Shown piece by piece: positions 58,001 through 64,000 of a stretch of DNA of 64,000 nt. The notes under the pieces were generated by a model. The model was not told where the DNA came from and made no database searches. It was given only the letters and a program-made list of their open reading frames with translations. This DNA is from Palsa-1392 sp963819975 (GTDB lineage: Bacteria; Verrucomicrobiota; Verrucomicrobiia; Chthoniobacterales; UBA10450). The DNA lies in assembly GCA_963819975.1 (NCBI GenBank), contig CAWFYE010000004.1, forward strand, positions 414,265 to 478,264, given 5' to 3'. Both the position numbers and the translations under genes were made by a program. Position 1 is the stretch's first letter; every line of letters begins with the position of its first letter.

Positions 58001-59653
58001 TCACGCCGACGGCAGAGCGGCGAGGCATTGCAGCAGATACGGGAGTAATTGCTTCTTCCGCGAGACCACGCCGGCGAGTTCCCACATGTTTGGACCGAGG
58101 ACTGGAAAATCGATCCGGTGCAAAAACTCCGGCGCACCGCAACAAAGCAAGAGCGAGGTCTGGGTATTGATATCCGTGACAAGGAGCGCGGCGAAAAAGA
58201 GCCGCGTGCCGCGGGTGTGCTCTTCGAGCGCCGTGAGGAGCGCCTCCTGTTTCTCGGCGAAATGCGAAAAGCTGAGTTCCTCGATTTGTGAAACCGTGAA
58301 GCGAAGTCCGTCTTCGTCGTATTCCTTGCAGTCCGCTGTGATTACCTGCTCCGGAGTCAGGGTGAGCAGCGGCGAACCGACCGAGAAAATCTCCTCCGCG
58401 AACTGCGCCGGATCGATCCCAACAATTTCCGAAAGCTGCCCCAGCACCAACCGATCGATCGCCGTCGCGGTCGGCGAATTGAGATTGAGCGTGTCGGAAA
58501 GCAACCCGGCCATGAGCAGTCCAGCCATCGCCCGCGGCACTGTCACGCCGGCTTGCTGATAACAAAGCGCGACGATCGTGCTCGTGGAACCGACCGGATT
58601 ATTCCAAAAAAGAATCGGCGAATCGGTCGCGAAACCGCCGATCCGATGGTGATCGAGAATCTCCAAGATCCGCACTTTGTCGGCGCCCTTGACCGCCTGC
58701 GAAAGCTCGTTGTGATCGACCAGGATCAACTGCCGCTCAGCCCTTTTCAGCAGGTTGCTTTTCGCCAGGATGCCGACCAGCACTCCCGCCTCATCCAAAA
58801 TCGGAAATACAAACGCCGCCGAGTGCGCCGCCTTCTCGCGCACGTGTTCGAGCAAAGTGTCCGGCATAAACGTGAGGTGTTCCGGTTCCAGCATGCGTCC
58901 CACCTGGACCGCGCCACGCGCCAGGTCCACGCTGATCGCGGTGTCGTGCGGCGACCTAACGACTATAACTCCGGCCGCGCTCGCCGCTTTCTCAACCGCC
59001 GCCGACACCGGTAGATCGCCCGTCACAACGATCGCACGCACCTTTGCCCTAATCGCCAGCATTTGAATGTCCTCGCGATCGCCGACGAAAAGCACGAGCT
59101 GCTCAGGTCGCCGCTGGCCCAGGCGTCCGACAAAAGTATCGGGGCTCATCGCCCCGATCATGAGCAGATACTCCGTCGTCTCGTCAGGCAGCTCGCCCGT
59201 CAGCACTTTGCCGCCGAAAGTGTCGACGATGCTGGAGAGCGATGCCGTAATCAGCCGGGCCGCGTCCGCTTCTTCCCGCGGCGGGAAGAGGTGATGACTA
59301 ATCTTGAAGGCCGAAAGCAAACCAAGAAATCGCCTGTCTTCATCGACCACCGGCAGACCGCGCAGCCGTCTTTTCTCGAGCAGATGAATGGCATCGTAAA
59401 CCGTCGAATCGGCGCGAACACAGATCACATCGCGTTCCATCACATCGCTTACCCGGTCCGAGAGGTCGCTGATGAAGACCGGCGGCTCGACCCCAAACTT
59501 CAGCAGGACAAAATCGATCCGCTCATTCGTGTTCCCGGCCCGGGCCGCGATCACGTTCGGCGTGCCAGTAACGCGCTTCAGATTTGCGTAAGCCACCGCT
59601 GAACAGATTGAATCCATATCCGGATTTTTGTGGCCAATGACGATGGTCTGCAT
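58001..59653 (-). CDS. ppaC: Family II manganese-dependent inorganic pyrophosphatase with CBS and DRTGG domains
   Basis: 550 residues. The DHH domain has VIGHKNPDMDSICSAVAYA at the start and, after the insert, LVDHNELSQA and ILDHHRIGGF; the DHHA2 domain closes the protein. The insert of about 230 residues has two CBS motifs (VSDVMERDVICVRADSTVYD; FPILDEAGVLVGIL) flanking a DRTGG-type domain, so this is a CBS-PPase whose activity is set by adenine nucleotides. It hydrolyses cytoplasmic PPi to phosphate. The family normally runs 540-560 residues. A single near copy of the 9-mer (58955) is inside. Confidence 0.95.
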   Translation of the reverse strand: MQTIVIGHKNPDMDSICSAVAYANLKRVTGTPNVIAARAGNTNERIDFVLLKFGVEPPVFISDLSDRVSDVMERDVICVRADSTVYDAIHLLEKRRLRGLPVVDEDRRFLGLLSAFKISHHLFPPREEADAARLITASLSSIVDTFGGKVLTGELPDETTEYLLMIGAMSPDTFVGRLGQRRPEQLVLFVGDREDIQMLAIRAKVRAIVVTGDLPVSAAVEKAASAAGVIVVRSPHDTAISVDLARGAVQVGRMLEPEHLTFMPDTLLEHVREKAAHSAAFVFPILDEAGVLVGILAKSNLLKRAERQLILVDHNELSQAVKGADKVRILEILDHHRIGGFATDSPILFWNNPVGSTSTIVALCYQQAGVTVPRAMAGLLMAGLLSDTLNLNSPTATAIDRLVLGQLSEIVGIDPAQFAEEIFSVGSPLLTLTPEQVITADCKEYDEDGLRFTVSQIEELSFSHFAEKQEALLTALEEHTRGTRLFFAALLVTDINTQTSLLLCCGAPEFLHRIDFPVLGPNMWELAGVVSRKKQLLPYLLQCLAALPSA

Positions 59654-59812
59654 GTGCTGAAGCTGAGAGCATTTGTTAAACCCGTTCCCGAGAAGAATAA
59701 AGGAACTCCCTCTTTTCTCGCGAAATTGCGGATGTTCGCCTCGCCTGCCACAACAACCGGCCAGAGCGCCCGTGTCACGCCGATGGCGACGACCGCATAA
59801 CCTCGGCCTTAG

Positions 59813-60208
<396 letters not shown>

Positions 60209-60359
60209 CTTCTGAATTTCTCGAATTGAGCGCGGCGAGCCAGAAAATTGCGTGTGTGACTCGGCTCAACCACGGCCTGCGGCTGCGTTCTCGCACCGTT
60301 TGGGATCACGGCAACTTATCTGGCAACTCCGTGCGATCGTCTGTTAGGGTGGCCGCCCT

Positions 60360-61745
60360 GTGGAGGACAAGCACGATCTGACAACCGCAGGCGAAGCTGC
60401 GCCGAGGCGCCGGGACGCAACCTTCCTTGGTCATCCCAGGGGCCTCTTCTATCTCGCGTTCACCGAAGCGTGGGAACGCTTCTCGTTCTATGGAATGACG
60501 GCGCTGCTCGCCCTTTACATGGTGAATCAGTTGCTCTTGCCGGGACATGTCGAGCAGGTCGGCGGATTTTCCGGATTCCGTTGGGCGTTAGAATCATTCT
60601 TCGGCCCGCTCTCAACCCAGGCGATTGCGGCGCAGATCGTCGGCCTCTACTCCGGATTCGTTTACTTCACACCGGTGCTCGGCGGCATGGTCGCCGATCG
60701 CTGGATTGGACAACGCAACGCGGTCGTGATCGGCGCCCTCTCGATGAGTGCCGGCCATATCGCGATGGCTTTTGACCAGTCGTTCCTCCTCGCCTTGCTC
60801 TTGCTCGTCATCGGCTCGGGTTTCCTGAAGGGTAATATCTCAGCGCAGGTGGGCGCCCTTTATCCACAAAATGACGAAGCGCGGCGGACCCGCGGCTTTG
60901 TTATCTTTTCCACCGCAATCAACATCGGCGCCGTTATCGGGCCCATCCTCTGCGGTCTGCTCGCTCAGGTTTATGGCTGGCACTACGGCTTCGGCGTCGC
61001 AGCGATCTGCATGCTCCTTGGCCTTGCCACTTATCTATCTGGATACCGACACCTGCCTGCGCGGGTAGAGAAAAAAACATTCGAGGGCATTCCACTCACG
61101 GCCGCCGAGTGGCGCGTCGTTTTCGCGCTCATCGTCGTGATCATCATCACGATCTTTCAGTCCACGGCATTTTATCAGGTCTACAACGTCAACCCGATCT
61201 GGATTCAGCAGCATGTCGCGGCAAAGGTGGGCAGTTTCCGTGTTCCGATCCCTTGGTATCTGTCGATCAATGCGCTGGCCAGTATCGTGGGCGTGCCGCT
61301 GGTGCTATGGATTTGGAACCTTCAGGCATCGCGAGGGCGCGAGCCGCACGATCTGGCGAAGATCGGCACGGGAGCGTGGCTCGCTGCGGCGAGCAACCTA
61401 ATCCTGGTGGCCGCAACCTTCATTTCGGGCGATGCGCCGGTTCATCCGATCTGGCCATTTCTTTACAGCTCTGGGCTGGGAATCTCTTTCCTCTACTACT
61501 GGCCCACGCTTCTTGCACTGGTTTCGCAGGCTGCGCCCGCCAAAGTGAATTCCACCCTGATGGGACTGGCCTTCATGAGCCTGTTCATTTCGAACAACCT
61601 GATCGGCTGGATCGGTGGCTTCTACGAGAAAATGACTCCCACTGCGTTTTGGGCAATGCACGCGGCCATCGCTGCCGGTGGCGGCCTTCTTGTCCTCCTC
61701 TTCGGTCGCCGTCTCGATCGGACGCTCAACCCAACACCAAAGTGA
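60360..61745 (+). CDS. POT/PTR-family proton-dependent oligopeptide transporter
   Basis: 461 residues from GTG 60360, about 12 membrane helices. The family signature FTEAWERFSFYGMTALLALYM holds the ExxERFxYY-type motif at helix 1, and GSGFLKGNISAQVGALY is the second PTR motif. It imports di- or tripeptides with protons, like DtpT/YdgR. The ending NPTPK is short, without the extra pair of helices of some members. It lies 114 bases before the glycosyltransferase-like gene on the same strand. Confidence 0.9.
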   Translation: MEDKHDLTTAGEAAPRRRDATFLGHPRGLFYLAFTEAWERFSFYGMTALLALYMVNQLLLPGHVEQVGGFSGFRWALESFFGPLSTQAIAAQIVGLYSGFVYFTPVLGGMVADRWIGQRNAVVIGALSMSAGHIAMAFDQSFLLALLLLVIGSGFLKGNISAQVGALYPQNDEARRTRGFVIFSTAINIGAVIGPILCGLLAQVYGWHYGFGVAAICMLLGLATYLSGYRHLPARVEKKTFEGIPLTAAEWRVVFALIVVIIITIFQSTAFYQVYNVNPIWIQQHVAAKVGSFRVPIPWYLSINALASIVGVPLVLWIWNLQASRGREPHDLAKIGTGAWLAAASNLILVAATFISGDAPVHPIWPFLYSSGLGISFLYYWPTLLALVSQAAPAKVNSTLMGLAFMSLFISNNLIGWIGGFYEKMTPTAFWAMHAAIAAGGGLLVLLFGRRLDRTLNPTPK

Positions 61746-61859
61746 TCGTCACTTCTGATATTGTTCAGCGCTCACCGTCTTCTTATTCGCGACTCGGCGT
61801 CCAATCGCTTGCCCTCGCTTGTCCGTTCCTGTTTAGATGCGAGCGCAACTGGCTCGCAC

Positions 61860-63927
61860 ATGACTAACGATAGGCCGACACTGGGTGCGGGCTTTCCATG
61901 GAAAGGATGGCTGCTTCTCCTTGCCCTCGTGGGGTTCGCGATCTTTCGCTCTCACCTCGGCACGCGGCTTGATAGCTTCACACTCGACGAGCCCTACCAC
62001 CTCGTGGCCGGAACTTCATATGTGCGGACGGGCGATTTCCGGCTCAATCCGGAGCATCCACCACTGATGAAACTCTGGCTCGGGGCGTCGATGCCGGATA
62101 GTTTCAAGCTCCGCCCGTTTCGGCCGCTGAACGAAAAGGTCGAGGAGCGCGACTTCACCGAGGAGACCGTTTTCTACGATAACGACTCGGCCGCGGCGCA
62201 GGCGCGCACGCGCGCCAGCATGTGGACCTTTCATGCGCTGTTGCTTTTGGCCTTCGGCCTTTTGATCTGGCGCGCAGCCGGCCTCGCCTGGGCAGCGGGA
62301 GCGCTCGCCTTCATTGCTTTGGAACCGACGCTCATGGCCCATGCGCCAGTCGCAATGACCGATCTTCCCCTCGCGCTCACGCTCGGGATTGCGGCCGCGG
62401 CGCAGGCACTCGTCATTTCCACCTGGCGTTGGCGATGGATTGCTGTGTTCGGGTTCGCGCTCGGGCTCGCACTGGGCGCGAAGCATTCGGCGCTGGCGGG
62501 ATTGATCGGCCTTGGCGCGACCGGCTGCGTCGCCGCGATCGCGTCGGGCTGGCGCCAGGGAACTCGCGCCGTATTTGTCAGGTTCGGCAAAATCGCGGCG
62601 GCGGGATTGTTAGGCTGGATACTCCTCTGGGGCGCAATACGGCGGTCGCTGGCACGCTTCGCCTAACGACACCGACCCGTTCAACGTCTCCATGGCGCAA
62701 AAAGTGGTCGGCCTGCGCGACGGCGGCGCGAAGAGCGCGATCGCTCTCGCCGACAGTTGGCATCTGCTCCCGCGCTCCTACCTTTGGGGCCTGGCTGATA
62801 CCGTTCGCACCGGGGTGGAAGGTCGCGGCCTGCATCACCTCTTTTTCGGCAAATGGTACACCGGACATCCGCCCTTCTTCTTTTGGCCCGGACTGGTCGC
62901 TTCCAAGGTGCCACTCTTCCTTCTCGCCTTCTCCCTGCTCGGAATCGTGGCCCTCTGGCGCGCACCGCTCTCGCCCGAGATGCTCGCGCTTCTCCTTTGC
63001 ACCGGCGCCGTCGCCGCGGCTCATCTGCTCGCGCTGCTTTCTTCCGAAGGAACGTGGGGCGGAATTCGCCACGCGCTGCCTTTGATTTCGTCGCTCTCGA
63101 TTCTGGCCGGAGCGGCAGTCTGGCGAGCATGGCAATCACGCAGCCGCGCGCTCGGGCTGGCCTGCGTGGTGTGTTGGCTCCTCGCGTTTTTCAGCACGAT
63201 CCGCGAACCGCGCCTTTGGGAATACAGCAACCAACTCGTCGGCGGGAGCGCGGGCGCCTACCAGTATTTCATGAACGAAGGGCAGGATCTCGGGCAGCGA
63301 TATTGCGAGTTCAAATCGCTCTACGACAGAGTGATCAAGCCTTCGGGAAAACCGGTTTACAGCGGGAGCTACTGGGCGTTCATCGAAGAACAGGCAAAGG
63401 CCGATCACATTCAATACGCGCGCTTCGCTCCGCAGCTCGATGACAAAAACACCGGCGCGGTTTTCGACGGCTACTATCTCGTCAGCACGAGCAGCCTTGT
63501 GCCCGCACCACACGAGCACTGGGATCCGGTCTCGGCTTATCGCGGCCTGGAACGCGTCGCGCGCCTGGGTAATCTGATCGTCTATCGTGGACGCTGGGTC
63601 GCTCCGGAGGCGCGCGCCTACAGTCTGCGCGGCCATGTCCTGGAAGAGATCTATAAGAATCCAAAGCCAGATTGGAATTTGCTCGCGGCTAAGCTCCTTG
63701 AAGTCTCGCAGGCTTTGCCGTGGAGCTCCAGCACGGCCATTCTCCTCGGCAACGCCTGCCTGAGAGCCGATCGCCGCGCCGATGCCATTCAAGCCTACGA
63801 CCACGCATGGCACGAAATGGCGCCGGTAGACCCGCAGCGTCCGGGGGTGGAACGGCAGCTCGCCCGCATCCGGACCGGCGAGTCGTTAGGCACGATCCCG
63901 CCGCTCCGGAGTGACTTGCTCGAATGA
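61860..63927 (+). pseudogene. GT39/PMT-like membrane glycosyltransferase, frameshifted
   Basis: Two frames together encode one protein. The first (ATG 61860) runs from FTLDEPYHLVAGTSYVRTGD with the DE motif of PMT-like glycosyltransferases, plus LNPEHPPLMKLW, to WGA. The second continues YGGRWHASPNDTDPFNVSMA and KSYLWGLADTVR-type sequence, HHLFFGKWYTGHPPFFFWPG, to 63927. One extra A near 62634-62637 separates them; removing it restores reading through the exact 9-mer copy at 62659 as SPND. The restored protein of about 688 residues would be a polyprenyl-phosphate-sugar-dependent transferase with 9-11 helices. A sequencing error is a real alternative to decay. Confidence 0.8.
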
Positions 63928-64000
63928 GCTGTTCCGCCCGCCGCGACAAGCCGAGCCGCCTATCGCTGCCAAGTCTTCCACTTTGTGGAGCTGGCGTATG
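63928..64000. other. End of window
   Basis: 73 bases downstream of the glycosyltransferase gene with no recognisable gene or terminator. They may belong to a feature cut by the window edge. Confidence 0.3.

Overview
The window is about 61% GC, densely coded, and looks chromosomal and bacterial. The best guess is Verrucomicrobiota, probably Chthoniobacterales/Spartobacteria. That rests on the C-terminal 'LANISTR...DDVMIGGFII' tandem repeats of the secreted protease at 38.5-41.2 kb, on paired DUF3667 zinc-ribbon membrane proteins, and on a proline-rich 'KETxRI' membrane protein beside thioredoxin. No rRNA, tRNA, CRISPR array, phage or recognisable transposase was seen.

Layout. 0-3.6 kb: 3' end of recA, then alaS. 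3.7-9 kb: small secreted and membrane proteins, two DUF3667 paralogues bracketing yebC and tspO. 9-13.1 kb: APC amino-acid permease, a decayed chimeric ORF, a WecG/TagA glycosyltransferase overlapping a GH113-like secreted protein. 13.2-20.3 kb: mutL, cytochrome c, a class II aldolase overlapping mtnA (methylthioribose salvage), deaD, a Kef/CPA2 antiporter. 20.6-23.8 kb: operon of methyltransferase, DUF4184 protein and FAD oxidoreductase. 23.9-33 kb: GH13 amylase coupled to a broken sugar transporter, trxA with a proline-rich membrane protein, then rimO, rodZ-like and ftsK. 33.2-37.6 kb: TIM-barrel protein, a frameshifted animal-type heme peroxidase that lies between a flavin disulfide reductase and a detached copy of that reductase's normal C-terminus, and a DUF4126 protein. 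37.6-46.3 kb: a startless gene remnant, a secreted metalloprotease, phoD with a duplicated 3' end, a winged-helix regulator with four near-perfect palindromes, and an FG-GAP propeller protein. 46.4-53.4 kb: a self-contained Xre/membrane-protein operon with two phased operators, metabolic enzymes, lipoprotein, CsbD. 53.5-64 kb: GNAT, an autoregulated ECF sigma module with two CpxP/Spy-like proteins, amidohydrolase, CBS-type pyrophosphatase, cupin, POT transporter, and a frameshifted GT39-like glycosyltransferase.

The most unusual feature is a dispersed 9-mer, TCGTTAGGC/GCCTAACGA. I counted 25 exact copies plus about 15 eight-base matches, where about 0.5 exact copies are expected by chance. 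It occurs equally in both orientations, in all reading frames and between genes, often followed by A-rich bases on the GCCTAACGA strand. It behaves like a DNA-uptake-type or chromosome-maintenance word. It is nearly absent from 36.05-46.3 kb, the stretch that also holds most of the decayed genes and duplications.

The second clear result is a pair of divergent promoters at 54.5 kb sharing TGTAACC-N14-CCGGTCAT with identical spacing. They predict that the ECF sigma factor drives both its own operon and the Spy-like gene opposite.
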